Assembly (NCBI GenBank): GCA_963971535.1
Contig: OZ020588.1
Span: 126,310,264 to 126,374,263, forward strand
Direction: 5' to 3'
Source of the DNA: Notolepis coatsorum
Lineage: Eukaryota; Chordata; Actinopteri; Aulopiformes; Paralepididae
DNA: 64,000 nucleotides
Below the pieces are notes generated by a model that saw nothing but the letters and a program-made list of their open reading frames with translations, did not search any database and was not told where the DNA came from. The stretch's first letter is position 1. Each line of letters opens with the position of its first letter. Positions 21,701 to 31,491 of the stretch are shown here, piece by piece. A program made the translations under genes and the position numbers.

Positions 21701-22073
21701 AACAAACACACTGTAGCACCCACTCCCCACACTTTATATTTATGGATGAAGGATTGCACTACAACTCGTACACCTTACTGTAAATTGTACCTAAAATTGT
21801 ACCTCATCCCATTTCTGCTTTGCACTAGATAGTACTGTACATTAGTACACTGCATAGTATTGTGTATTGTATATTATATGGTAACTCAGAACATTGTACA
21901 TATGTCTATACCGAACAACTGTGACCTCATTCTTCTTCTAAATTCATGCTATATTATGTTATTATGTTATTTGATACTATCTTGTCTAGCACAGTCTCTG
22001 GAGCGTAACAGTAAGAAGCATTTTGTATGAAAGTATTCTGTACTTCTGTATGACAACTATTAAAGAACTTGAA
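18711..22073 (+). mobile_element. Near full-length LINE (Jockey superfamily, CR1/L2/Rex1-like) inserted in the BEL LTR
   Basis: A 3,363-bp insertion is flanked by a perfect 7-bp TSD caacctt. A single ORF spans endonuclease and RT. A 496-bp 3' UTR with two copies of a cacactttata/aaacaaacacactgtagcac motif follows. There is no poly(A) tail; it ends tattaaagaacttgaa. Confidence 0.93.
18713..21577 (+). CDS. LINE ORF2: AP endonuclease plus reverse transcriptase, 955 codons
   Basis: One uninterrupted frame encodes both enzymes of target-primed retrotransposition. The endonuclease (about residues 70-310) shows LLANVQSIDNK, LCFTETWL (catalytic Glu), GVYIPPQ, LGDFNSAN (Asp near 233) and KSDHASIF. 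The RT (about 500-800) shows AAGPDGIPGRVLK, NDYRPVALTS, IDYSSAFNTI, GAPQGCVLSPLLYSLY and KFADDTVV (catalytic Asp730-731). The thumb follows (SFKYLGAHIS, YFLRRLRKF), and the C terminus ends FYPQAIRLLNEQ. The frame opens at a GTG 3 bp inside the element and the first in-frame ATG is only around residue 145, so the true start is either missing (slight 5' truncation) or non-AUG. No inactivating change is visible in the enzymatic domains. Confidence 0.92.
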   Translation: MIDRQSIIDIGLRETYQLDYSLDQLSEPHQWPEEILRRLGPDPLFLDPRKRRRGKRSGIRNRLRSRRHRTPLPSILLANVQSIDNKLDDIRARIQYQRDVRDCNVLCFTETWLTPEVPDHAIQPADHFFIHRKDRTQSESGKQRGGGIAFMFNKNWSDPTNVKELSNYCSPELEYITIKCRPFFLPRELTAIVLVGVYIPPQANNNAALSRLHDEVNNIQATNVNAAILVLGDFNSANLRKVLPDFYQHVTCNTRGGNILDHCYTQFKGGYKAHSDSGFGKSDHASIFLTPKYRQRIKSTPVVSREVQKWDVTSEDTIRSVFHNTDWIVFRDTDNINAYTETVLDYVCTRVKETIPTTKMKVYPNQKPWVDKSVREALRERTKAYNDGLVAGNMNDHKAAQHNVRRTVSEAKRRYRDKIELQFEQADSRAMWQGLKTMTDYKGASLKLNNDISLANDLNTFYARFDAGNNNTSSQASAMGGGGSAADGGAVFRVTEHEVRRTFKKVNIRKAAGPDGIPGRVLKVCADQLAPVFTDIFNLSLEQAVIPTCLKKSTIIPVPKKSKPACLNDYRPVALTSIAMKCFEKLVKGYICSSLPINMDPLQFAYRPNRSTEDAISHVLHTAASHLDKRQGNYVRMLFIDYSSAFNTIVPSILIAKLRDLGLGYDLCQWVLDFLTGRPQVVRAGNCTSSSITLNIGAPQGCVLSPLLYSLYTHDCVAQRSSNTIVKFADDTVVVGLISANDERAYLEEVKVLAGWCQENSLSLNVSKTKEMIVDFRRSGVKDYSPLSIDGAPVERVNSFKYLGAHISEDLKWTIHINSVVKKARQRLYFLRRLRKFQVSQKILKNFYSCTIESILTGNITSWFGNSTAKDQSRLQRVTRSAERTIGGGLPTLQNIYNKRCKGKAKRIIKDSSHPNNCLFELLPSGKRHRSLKASTERLRSSFYPQAIRLLNEQ

Positions 22074-23028
22074 CAACCTTGCGTCTAAATAGAGCATTGA
22101 GAACCGCGTGCGAATAGAATGTTAAAGTGTCAGAGTTTAATGAAGTAACGTTGAGTTCGACTTAATCTAATGTGAAGTCAATAGTCGATCATTTATTGTA
22201 TATCGTGCGGCCACAGTTCTTCCGTGTGTAGCGTTACCCATCGGTTCGTCGTGTCTTTAGCTAGTGCACTTATCCAGGCTGTGTGGCCTAAATACGTCGC
22301 CCACACCGGAGGAGTCCTAGGCGAGAACCGTTGGACATGTACACAGGAGAATCGGCGCCGGCGATTGCAGAACCATTCCTGGTTGGATTATATTGATTTG
22401 GGACGTGACTACCGGAGAAGAGCACTGTTGATTTCCACTATCGTTTGGGATTTAACCTCCTGAGGATTACCACTCGGGCCTGCCTCGTGGACGGGGCTGG
22501 CTAGCTGTCGTCAATGCTGTCGAGCATCTTGGATTACAACTATTGCTTTTGTCTGCTGATCAAGGAAGTACAAGCACCGACTCCTGTACCTGGAGTCTCT
22601 TTATTCCCCGTTGACTCAGACGGAGTACCCGAAATTCCTCTACCCTCCAGGCCTTACACCCCGGAGGGAACCCATTGTCTCCAGTTGGTACCGGTGTTGC
22701 CCTATATAATTGCTACTATACAACAGGTGGCGTCAGCTTAGACCCATCATAGGATTCCTGCTATTCTTAGTGACTTATGCTCTTGACTGACTTTACGTAT
22801 ATTCTTCGCCATACAAGCGCGACCCTAATTCTCATTCTGTAACCTGACATTGCCTAATAATAATAAATTACCCTCCAATAGTATTTCTGTGTCAATGCCG
22901 TGTTCTTGTGAGTGTTCACCATCTATATTTGATGTACTGTTTGGCCAGTAATTAAAGTACATAACTAGCAGTGGTTTAATCTATCACAATCTTTAATACA
23001 GTCAGGGTTTTGTAACCCCTCAGTTACA
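22074..23028 (+). repeat. BEL 5' LTR, second part
   Basis: Continues the LTR after the LINE and matches 34967-35922. It contains AATAAA (about 22862), a plausible polyadenylation signal, and ends CCCCTCAGTTACA. Confidence 0.93.
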
Positions 23029-23030
23029 AT

Positions 23031-23047
23031 TGGTCCTTCGAGCCGGA
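23031..23047 (+). promoter_or_regulatory. Primer-binding site, tRNA-Tyr type
   Basis: tggtccttcgagccgga lies 2 bp after the 5' LTR and is complementary over 17 nt to the 3' end (with CCA) of vertebrate tRNA-Tyr as I remember it. It primes minus-strand DNA synthesis. Confidence 0.75.
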
Positions 23048-23077
23048 GGGTATCAGTGTAATATTTAATATAATATT

Positions 23078-23560
23078 TTTTTTTTTGATCCACTTTTTCT
23101 CCCATTTTCTATATTTTCTCCCATCCCAATTTCGTATCATCCAATTCAACCCTCCCCTGTCACGAACGCTGTTTCTTGCCTCCCACAAGCCGGCTGCAGT
23201 GAGGACTAAGTCATACATAGCACAAGTCCCCTCCGGTACTTGAGGTAACAGCAGTCGCATCTTTTCACCTGCGCAGCTCGACCTCTCAGTGTCGAGGAGT
23301 AACGCGTGGGAGGCTCACGCTGCCCCCGACACTTCCTGATTCTACTGCGCAGGCGCACCAACCGACTTGTAGGAGTCGCTTGTTCACAACGTTCGATCCC
23401 CACCCTTCAGTTTTTCCCTCCCCGTAATACGGCCAATGTGTATTACTGCGGACGACCAGCCAAACTGAAAAACAATGTGGAGAGCTGGATTCGAACACGC
23501 GAATCCTAGCGTCTCCACACTGGTGGCGAGTGCCTTAGACCACTACACCACCTAGCCGCT
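23078..23560 (-). mobile_element. tRNA-derived SINE inserted after the BEL primer site
   Basis: A minus-strand SINE. Its head (23560 down to about 23480) has an A-box-like tggtgtagtggtctaagg and a B-box gttcgaatcc. Its A tail is the T run at 23077-23088 on the plus strand. A 17-bp TSD atatttaatataatatt flanks it at 23061-23077 and 23561-23577. The gene-like tRNA resemblance is SINE-derived; no functional tRNA is claimed. Confidence 0.9.
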
Positions 23561-23587
23561 ATATTTAATATAATATTAATATTAACC

Positions 23588-24724
23588 ATGGCCAGCGGTG
23601 AACACTCCCCAAGCGGCTCTCCCAAGCTAGAACGCCCGCAGCGCAAACGTCAGCCACCTCCATATCTGGAGGAATTCGCTTTCGTTCTACCCCCTAGCTT
23701 ATCTAAACAGACGTTAAATACGGATAAAGCGGATAGTCAAAGCATGTCCAATCCTAACGACTTGGCGACCCTGCCAGTAGAGACCCCAGTGTGTTCAAAC
23801 GAAACTGACTCAGCTCACGGGGGGGACCAGGTGGGACATGACATGACTATACCTCCAGACAGCGTCACCGGGATAGACCCCGGAGCGCTCCAGGATAAAG
23901 AAAGCGCTCCAGGGATAGAACCCGACACACAACGACCAGAAGAGAACCGCGCCCAGGAGATAGACCTCGGGGCGCGCCAGGAGAACAGATCTCCAACAAG
24001 CCCTGTCAGCACCCGATCACCTCCGTCAGTGTCATCCCCCAGCGAGGCGGACCAGATACTGGCGCAAGCCTTGATCGCCACACTGACAGCCTACACCGAA
24101 CGCGATCGGCTTCAAGCAAAGACGCTTAGTGAGCGCGAACACTCCGCCACGGAAAGAGAGCGCCTCCACGCGCAACTCCAAGCGCAAGCCCTTAGTGAGC
24201 GCGAACACTCTGCCGTGGAACGAGAGCGCCTCCGGGCGCAACAATTAAGTGAGCGCGAACACTCTGCCATGGAACAAGAGCGCCTCCAGGCTCAACAGAT
24301 GAGCAAGCGCGAACAACGAGAGCGCCTCCAGGCGCAACAAGCAAGCGAGCGCGAACACTCTGCAGCGGAACGAGAGCGCCTCCAGGCGCAACAATTAAGC
24401 GAGCGCGAACACTCTGCAGCGGAACGAGAGCGCCTTCACGCGCAACTCCAAGCGCAAGCCCTTAGTGAGCGCGAACACTCTGCAACTGAACGAGAGCGCT
24501 TCCAGGCGCAGCAAAGGAGTGAGGACGACCGCATAAGAGTGGAGGAGAGGCGCCTTCAGACGGAAGAGAACATCGAACGAGACCGCGCCAATGCACAGCG
24601 TGACGCCACCAATGCCCAGCGCGAAGCAGAACGCGACCAGCTGCAGGCGCAGATGATAGAACAATTGATTGACACCCCCTCTCTCCGCACGGAGCTCCCG
24701 GAGATCATCACGACAAGGGTCTAG
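23588..24724 (+). pseudogene. BEL gag, N-terminal part with long coiled coil
   Basis: The ORF starts at ATG 23588 just after the SINE TSD. It has an acidic/Pro-rich N terminus, then a long charged region (about residues 155-360) of imperfect repeats built on LSEREHSAxERERLQAQ, which is strongly predicted coiled coil. Gag forms the particle. The frame ends at 24724, while gag homology continues in the overlapping frame at 24669, so a frameshift lies between 24660 and 24724. The repeat number looks expanded compared with what I would expect for BEL gag. Confidence 0.75.
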
Positions 24725-25350
24725 GGCACCTTCCCCTACCCGACAAAGCGACCCGGGACCCGGCCAACAGGAGGAACCTGTCTACGTCTCCGACCCCCTT
24801 CCCCGACCGGTCCATACGAGACCCAGCCACCGGGAAGAACCGGCCTACGTCGCCGAGAGACTGACTAGAAGACTCCAGGACCTAGAAGAGGAAGAGGAAG
24901 AGGAGGAATGTCAAGCCCACCAGCAGCAACGTACTCTGGACCAGGAGGCCCAGTACAGCCCCGACTTCAGCCCCGAGTCACTGCACTACAAACCCCAGAC
25001 TCAACTCACGGGTGAGTTTGACGTACAGTCAGCACCGAGGAACAGCACCTGGGGACCCGGCCTCTGGTACCCACCAAGTACTAACCCACGACCACACGTA
25101 CGGGGAGACTCGCCCAGGAGGCCTCTTCCCCTACGCTCACCAATGTGCCAGCCATCCATGACATCGTACCTTGGCAAACCGACGTTCCCAGACTTTACGC
25201 GCGAGGAGCACAGTACACGGAATTACGCATGTGTTTGGAGACTATGATGTCCGACGTCCCCGACGAGTCGTACAAATATGCCATCCTCCTGAAGCATCTC
25301 AAGGTGCCCAGAGCGCATAACATAGCGCTGGCATATTCCAACTCAAGCAC
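24669..25350 (+). pseudogene. BEL gag, middle part, interrupted by gypsy insertion
   Basis: Continues gag in two further frames (24669-25247, then 25145-25350). The last part encodes CLETMMSDVPDESYKYAILL and then LKVPRAHNIALAYSNSST, the start of a BEL gag core (DUF1759-like). It stops at the gypsy TSD agcac and resumes at 29821. Confidence 0.75.
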
Positions 25351-25659
25351 TGTTACGTACTAGAGGCTGGTCACTCCTGTGTCAACCAGGGCATGTAGGT
25401 GAGGGCTGCCAATTAGCCAATTAGTGCTGATTGGTTACCTGCTGGGGAGCTTCAAAGGCAGACCCAGAAACACACATGCACTGTCTGTGCCTAGTGAAAG
25501 AGCTGTCAGGTTCTTACAGTCCTTGTCCGTTGGGTTACCAGTACATTAGCTTATAGTTATATTAGTAGTTCCTTGGTTTAGTAGCATTTTTGAGTTAGAG
25601 CACAGGGTTTTGGTGTTGATTACACATAGGTTGAGTACCCATGAGCCAGGGTCGTAACA
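25351..25659 (+). repeat. Gypsy 5' LTR (309 bp)
   Basis: TGTTACGTAC...GGGTCGTAACA; one mismatch to the 3' LTR. Confidence 0.97.
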
Positions 25660-25661
25660 GT

Positions 25662-25679
25662 TGGGCGCTCATCCGGGAT
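25662..25679 (+). promoter_or_regulatory. Gypsy primer-binding site
   Basis: tgggcgctcatccgggat lies 2 bp after the LTR. It resembles the tRNA-Pro-type primer site with about two mismatches, from memory. Confidence 0.6.
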
Positions 25680-26503
25680 CTTTTACCCCTAGAACTTTGT
25701 TTGGTGATTTTTTTTTGTGTTGCACAGGGTGTCATCATATTATGGTTTGGGTGGTGTTCGTTACACATGGTGTAGCGTGGGGGCTGAGCCATTTCATCAA
25801 ACAGGTGAGTATGCCGTATTTGTTTGTAATTTGATGTGACTACTTATGCTGTTAAAATATATAGTTTAGTAGGCACCACATGTAGATAGGGACATTATTT
25901 TCTGGTTGTGGGTTAGCGTCCGGTGCACCACGTACTCCTGGGGCGGTCAATGAAATGATTGTATATGATCTTTGACTGGTAGCAGGTGTGGTTGAAGAAA
26001 GTTAGGTCTACAGGGCATTAGTTTAAGGGTAGGTAGATTAGGGCGGCCAGGAAACACAGGTAGTGTGGTAGGGCTTGATTTAGTGTTTCTTAGCGTAGAC
26101 ATGTGGTAGGCCGGTTTTTAGACGTAGAAGCATATGTGGTCACATCAGGTTAGAAGGCGCACCTGTTTGGGATTTTTTTTTTTGGATTTATTTTGTTTGT
26201 TTGAGTGTTTGGTGAGCATACCTGGTAGCACCTAACACCCTGCGTGTATGACACGTCTATTTAGGGTGGGTGTGTTTTTTTTTTATTTTTTTTTGTGCAA
26301 CCTGGAAAGGTGCGCTCCGTAGAGCTCACATTTCCACCGCGTTCCCTTCTGGTTGTTATTGTTGGCAATTAGCATTATTCATGGTTCTTCAGTGGTTCTT
26401 CGTGGTTCTTCAGTGGTTCGTTGGGGGCGTCTTCGTGGTTCGTTAGTGGTTCTTCGTGTCTGTGAGGTTGGGTGTGTAGCTTGGGGTGTCTAGTTCAGTG
26501 ACA

Positions 26504-29377
26504 ATGGCTTCCATCAGGGACTTTGTTGATCGCCCGTCTCATGACTTATTGGACAAATTTTCCAAAGAACAACTGCTCGAGCTTGCTGTGCACTACAAGG
26601 TCGAGCTTACTCCCAGTGAGAAACGTTTGAAACCATCTGCCTTGGGTGCTTTGCGGGTTTTGCTCATTAGGGAACAGGTGCTTGAGGAGAGGGTGGAGGA
26701 GCCTCCATCGTCTGGCGCGTCTCTGCTATTACCTGGTATAGAGGGTGAGTGGAGGATTAGGGAGTTGGAGTTTAAGGAAAGGCAGCTAGAGCGAGAGCGT
26801 GAGGAGAGGAGAGAGGAGCGTGAGCTTAAGGAGAGAGAGAGTAAAGAGGAGCGTGAGCTTAAGGAGAGAGAGAGGAAAGAGGAGCGTGAGCATGAGCGTG
26901 AGTTTAAGGAGAAACAACTGTTGCTGGAGCACGAGCGTGCACAGAAGGAGCTTGAATATAAGTATGCTGCCTTGCAGGCGGGTGCTCTGCATCCAGAGTC
27001 ACGTTCCGGGTTTGATGTAGGCAGGAATATCAGGATGGTGCCACAATTTTTTGAGAAAGACGTGGAAAGATATTTTCCCCTTTTCGAACGGGTGGCAACC
27101 ACATTGAAGTGGCCTGATACCGCCTGGACACTGCTGCTGCAATGTGTTTTGGTTGGTAGGGCACAAGAAGCCTACACTGCTCTGTCCCTTGAACAAAGCG
27201 CTGATTATGAGCTGGTTAAAGCTTCCATTTTGAGGGCTTATGAGTTGGTCCCTGAGGCCTATCGTCAGCGTTTTAGAGGTTATCGTAGGTCCGAGGGGCA
27301 GTCTTATGTTGAGTTTGGAAGGGAGAAGGAGAACCTGTTTGACAGGTGGTGCACTTCTCAGAAGGCAGAGTCAAGAGAGCAGCTTAGGCAGTTGATTCTC
27401 CTAGAGGAATTTAAAAGATGTGTTCCTGATACCGTTTCCACACATCTAAATGAGCGTGGGGTATCGAAGATAGGCGACGCCGCTGTCTTCGCCGATGAGT
27501 TTGTGTTGACACACAAGTCCGTGTTTTTGGAGGACTACCGTGTTGAGTCCGGGGATAGGCGTCCTGTTCAGGGGGGCCGTTTCCCAAAACCTGTGTCTGC
27601 TGGTCAATTAACTTCACCTCCTAGGCGGGGTGGTTCTGCTGGTGCATTCCCTGAAGGGATTATCTGTTTTTACTGTAAGGAACCTGGTCATATCGTTGCT
27701 GGATGCCCGGTGCTTGAGCAGAAAAATGTCAGAACCGTGGCTCTGGTAGAAACCATATGCAGGACGCCTATGCCAACGTTAGATGGGGATGGGGAAGGTA
27801 TCAAACGTGTGGACAAAGAGCTCGAGGGTTCCTCAAGGTTTAGGATGAATGGATTTGTTTCCCTGACTAATGCACTAGAGTCCAAACAGGCTATAACAAT
27901 TTGGAGAGATACCGGTGCTTTTCAGTCCCTCATTCTGGAGGGGGTTTTGCCATTTTCATCAAACTCTTCTTTGCATTCCGATGTCGTTGTTCAGGGCTTT
28001 GGGGGTGGATTTGTGGATGCACCTTTGTATGAGGTCACGCTCAATTCTCCCTTAGTATCAGGCAATGTTGTTGTGGGGGTATGTTCTTACATTCCCATAA
28101 AGGGGGTGTCCTTCATTCTAGGGAATGATTTGGCTGGTGACAAAGTGTTGGCTACTCCGGTTGTAACTCCCATTCCTGTGGTTTCTGAGGTCTCTAATGA
28201 GCTGGCACAGAAACATCCAGGAGTGTTTCCGGTGTGTGCTGTGGCACGAGAAATGTCAAAGGACAAAAGTGATGTTGTTGATACTTCGACTTGGGACATT
28301 ACACTTAGTGACACATTCTTTGTTGAATTAAAAGGTGCACCTGTTGAGAATTTTGGAAAGCACACTGTGGATGTACCTCTGCATAATTATTCTCTTGATT
28401 GTGGTTTTGTGTTAGGCCCGGTGGTGAAACCAGAGTTGACAGGCGTGCCGGAGAAGCATGTGACAGGAGATGATATGGCAGCGCAATGTCTCAAGGTCTT
28501 CCCAGCCTGTACGGTGGTTGAGGCCACGAACGAATGGGAGGAGGAGTGTGGGAAGGATGCTATGAGAGGTGCTGTTTTTTCATGTGACACCGTTCTAGTT
28601 GGAGGGGCTACTAAGCTTGATTTAGGCTGCCAGCCTTCCCACAATAGCTCTATTGTCCCTAATGTTTCACTTGTGGGCAGGGATGGTCCCAGTATGTCAG
28701 TTGATGATTCTGACATTGATCCACATGTCCACACTGATTCTCTGCCATGCACTAGGTGTGATGGTCAACCTAGTTACCTGTGTCCTGTGGAGCAGGAGCC
28801 GCCTTCGCGACCTGGTCTGTTGAGTGGCAGCCATTTTGATTTTGATCAGGACAAAGTTATTTTGGGTGACGCCATTTTAGATGGTGTTCCAGACGTTATG
28901 GTGGCTGTCGTACTGCCAGGTTCCCGGTACACTGGGGCTGTACCTGAGGCGGTACAGCCTACTCTGGATGTTCACGGTGTGCAGTATCCTGAACTGCCAG
29001 TGCCAGGTGGGATGGATATGGGTGCGGTGGTGGTATCAGTGATTTATGGTTTTGTTGTGCTGTGGTCTGTTCTGTTAAGGGCAGTTCTCAGGTTGATTTT
29101 GGTTTGCAGTATAATTTTGACAGATCGGTATCGGTGGTCGTGTTCGACAGGGGCCGACCCGGTTCTTGCCTTGAACCATTTTTATGTTTACGTTGGATCC
29201 TCCAGTTTGCCCCTTGTTGTGTATACAGACCATAACCCTTTGGTTTTTCTTCGCAGCATGGTGAATTCGAACCATCGTTTGATGCGATGGAGTTTGTTCC
29301 TCCAGGCGTATAACTTGGATATTTGCCACATTCGTGGGAGGGACAACGTGCTAGCAGACGCCCTCTCACGATCATAG
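26504..29377 (+). CDS. Fused gag-protease-RNase H polyprotein of the gypsy derivative
   Basis: The open frame runs from ATG 26504 (the frame is open from 26486) to a stop at 29377, about 957 residues. In order it has an N-terminal helical region, a Glu/Arg-rich repeat coiled coil (about 85-155), a capsid region (about 170-345) with AYELVPEAYRQRFRGYRR and YVEFGREKENLFDRWC resembling the SCAN domain, a CCHC knuckle CFYCKEPGHIVAGC near residue 388, a retropepsin-like part (WRDTGAFQSLI and FILGNDLAG), and a long unassigned region with a hydrophobic stretch near 845-875. The C-terminal end is an RNase H end (VYTDHNPLVFL, IRGRDNVLADALS). RT and integrase are missing although the frame is intact. 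The ORF ending directly after RNase H fits Gmr1-type gene order. Confidence 0.8.
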   Translation: MASIRDFVDRPSHDLLDKFSKEQLLELAVHYKVELTPSEKRLKPSALGALRVLLIREQVLEERVEEPPSSGASLLLPGIEGEWRIRELEFKERQLEREREERREERELKERESKEERELKERERKEEREHEREFKEKQLLLEHERAQKELEYKYAALQAGALHPESRSGFDVGRNIRMVPQFFEKDVERYFPLFERVATTLKWPDTAWTLLLQCVLVGRAQEAYTALSLEQSADYELVKASILRAYELVPEAYRQRFRGYRRSEGQSYVEFGREKENLFDRWCTSQKAESREQLRQLILLEEFKRCVPDTVSTHLNERGVSKIGDAAVFADEFVLTHKSVFLEDYRVESGDRRPVQGGRFPKPVSAGQLTSPPRRGGSAGAFPEGIICFYCKEPGHIVAGCPVLEQKNVRTVALVETICRTPMPTLDGDGEGIKRVDKELEGSSRFRMNGFVSLTNALESKQAITIWRDTGAFQSLILEGVLPFSSNSSLHSDVVVQGFGGGFVDAPLYEVTLNSPLVSGNVVVGVCSYIPIKGVSFILGNDLAGDKVLATPVVTPIPVVSEVSNELAQKHPGVFPVCAVAREMSKDKSDVVDTSTWDITLSDTFFVELKGAPVENFGKHTVDVPLHNYSLDCGFVLGPVVKPELTGVPEKHVTGDDMAAQCLKVFPACTVVEATNEWEEECGKDAMRGAVFSCDTVLVGGATKLDLGCQPSHNSSIVPNVSLVGRDGPSMSVDDSDIDPHVHTDSLPCTRCDGQPSYLCPVEQEPPSRPGLLSGSHFDFDQDKVILGDAILDGVPDVMVAVVLPGSRYTGAVPEAVQPTLDVHGVQYPELPVPGGMDMGAVVVSVIYGFVVLWSVLLRAVLRLILVCSIILTDRYRWSCSTGADPVLALNHFYVYVGSSSLPLVVYTDHNPLVFLRSMVNSNHRLMRWSLFLQAYNLDICHIRGRDNVLADALSRS

Positions 29378-29511
29378 TACCGGTGTTTGTGGTACCCGTT
29401 ATTGCTGTTGTGGTAGAGGCCCTGACACCTAAGGGGTCACAGTTGTTTTTGTTTTGTTTATGGTTTGTTGTGTAGTGGTTGCCTCTTGGGCAACCAGTTT
29501 GGTGGGGGAGG

Positions 29512-29820
29512 TGTTACGTACTAGAGGCTGGTCACTCCTGTGTCAACCAGGGCATGTAGGTGAGGGCTGCCAATTAGCCAATTAGTGCTGATTGGTTACC
29601 TGCTGGGGAGCTTCAAAGGCAGACCCAGAAACACACATGCACTGTCTGTGCCTAGTGAAAGAGCTGTCAGGTTCTTACAGTCCTTGTCCGTTGGGTTACC
29701 AGTACATTAGCTTATAGTTATATTAGTAGTTCCTTGGTTTAGTAGCATTTTTGAGTTAGAGCACAGGGTTTTGGTGTTGATTACACATAGGTTGCGTACC
29801 CATGAGCCAGGGTCGTAACA
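29512..29820 (+). repeat. Gypsy 3' LTR (309 bp)
   Basis: Same as the 5' LTR except one base. The second TSD copy agcac is at 29821-29825. Confidence 0.97.
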
Positions 29821-31491
29821 AGCACCCCATACTCCGCGGCTCTAGTGGCCCTCGACCAGCGTTATGGACGCATATGGGATTACGTGATCCAAGAAATACG
29901 GGATATCGACCGCCTCCCCCCAGCCAAAGACAATAGAGCACTGGATGACCTCTCTATCAAGGTACAATCCCTAGTAGGGATGCTGGGGTCCCAAAAGGAG
30001 AAGGGGAGATATGAACTGTATGCAAATTCTAATGTGGAGTGAATACTGGAGAAGCTCCCTCCAGCCCGCCAAGAGCGTTTTCAGCGGCAGAGAGACCACC
30101 GTGATCCCGACAGCCCCGAGCCATCCCTCCTAGACCTGGCCGCTTTCCTCGCAAGGGAAGTTAGCAGCCTACGACTGGACACATTCGTGTGGAGTGGATC
30201 TAGCCCAAGAGATGGACCTCGGAGGTCCAACGATAACCGCCGGTCAGTGACCAATATGCACCAGGCCGAGTCAGTGCCGCAGCACAAGAACCACAGCACC
30301 CCCCAGACCAAGGGGAAGTGGAAGATTGTATGCCAGTACTGTGAAAAGGAACATTGGCTGTCTCAATGTGACACTTTCAAGAAGCTGACCGCTGACGAGG
30401 TGAGTCAGTGGATCAAAGCCAACCGCCGCTGCTTCCGCTGCGAGCGCAGCCATATGGCAGCTGAGTGCCGTTTAAAGAAGAAATGCAGCAAGTGCGACGG
30501 CGCTCACTTGGAGGTCCTACACGACAGCAACAAGAAGAAACCCGTACCCCCAAGCAGCTCGAGAGTGAACGTCATGTACATAGACCCTGCGAAGAGCGGG
30601 AGCTCCCGAGTGCTCTTGAAGGTGGTCCGAGTGATATTAAGCTACGAGGACAAGGTCATGGACACTTACGGCGTCCTAGACGATGGGTCAGAAAAGACTC
30701 TCCTCCTCGCATCCGCTGCAGCCCGGCTGGGTCTGCGGGGGAGCGAAGAAACAATGACAATCCGTACCATTAGAAGAGACCTGAAGACCATAAAGGGTGA
30801 AAATGTCTCCTTCACGATAGCAGCAGTCGGGCAGCCCGAGAAGCAGTATAGCATTACTAACGCCTTCACCAGCCACGACATAGGCCTGTCACAGTACACC
30901 TACCCCATCCCAAAGCTGATGGAAAAATACGTGCACCTACGTCAACTACCTATACCGCTCATCGACGACGCCACCCCGACCCTGCTCATAGGATCCGACC
31001 ACGCACACCTCATCGTCCCAACGGACCGGGTCCACATCGGGCCCAGAGGCTGTCCAGCAGCGGTCGAGACCCACCTGGGTTGGACACTACAAGGCCCCCT
31101 CTCCGGGTCTTCCAACCGACCGACAGCCACTCGCTGCCTCCACTCAAGGATAAATGAAGAAGACACCACCCTCTTACAGCACGTCGAGAGGCTATGGACA
31201 TTAGACGCGATGCCCTTTAAGAATGAAAAGAAACTTGTTCGCTCAAAGGAAGACACTTATGCCATAACTCTCCTCGAGCAGAGGACAAAGAGAGTCGAGG
31301 TCAATGGAGTGATGAGATACGCAACTCCACTCTTGAGGCGAGAGGGTATGCCCACCCTCCACGCCTCAAAAGAAGCGACAGAGCGATATCTACTGAACAC
31401 CGAGCGGCGTCTAGCCAAAGACCCCACTCAAGCCACTGTGTACCGCGCTGAGATCGACAAGCTGATCACAGCGGGACACAAAGAAAATTGA
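29821..31491 (+). pseudogene. BEL gag C-terminal part, zinc fingers and protease
   Basis: After the gypsy element gag resumes with YSAALVALDQRYGRIWDYV. A TGA stop interrupts at 30040-30042, and the frame continues to 31491. It has two cysteine-rich knuckles (CQYCEKEHWLSQC near 30330 and CFRCERSHMAAEC near 30430) and a third partial one (CSKCDGAHLEVLH), then a retropepsin-like domain with GVLDDGSEKTLL near 30670, where the catalytic Asp is in DDGS. The protease would process the polyprotein. A 1-bp frameshift near 31483 separates it from RT. Confidence 0.85.

Larger units (their letters stand above)
25351..29820 (+). mobile_element. Ty3/gypsy element (Gmr1/SCAN-like capsid), internally deleted, very young
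   Basis: The two 309-bp LTRs (25351-25659 and 29512-29820) differ at one base by eye (ttgagtaccc versus ttgcgtaccc). A 5-bp TSD agcac (25346-25350 and 29821-29825) flanks it. A tRNA-type primer site follows the 5' LTR and a purine tract (ggtgggggaggtg) precedes the 3' LTR. The single long ORF has capsid, zinc knuckle, protease-like and RNase H C-terminal parts but no RT core or integrase, so it would have to be mobilised in trans. Confidence 0.92.

Noticed and set aside
23480-23560. tRNA gene on the minus strand
   Set aside because: A and B boxes are present, but the sequence continues into a SINE body with an A-rich tail and TSDs.
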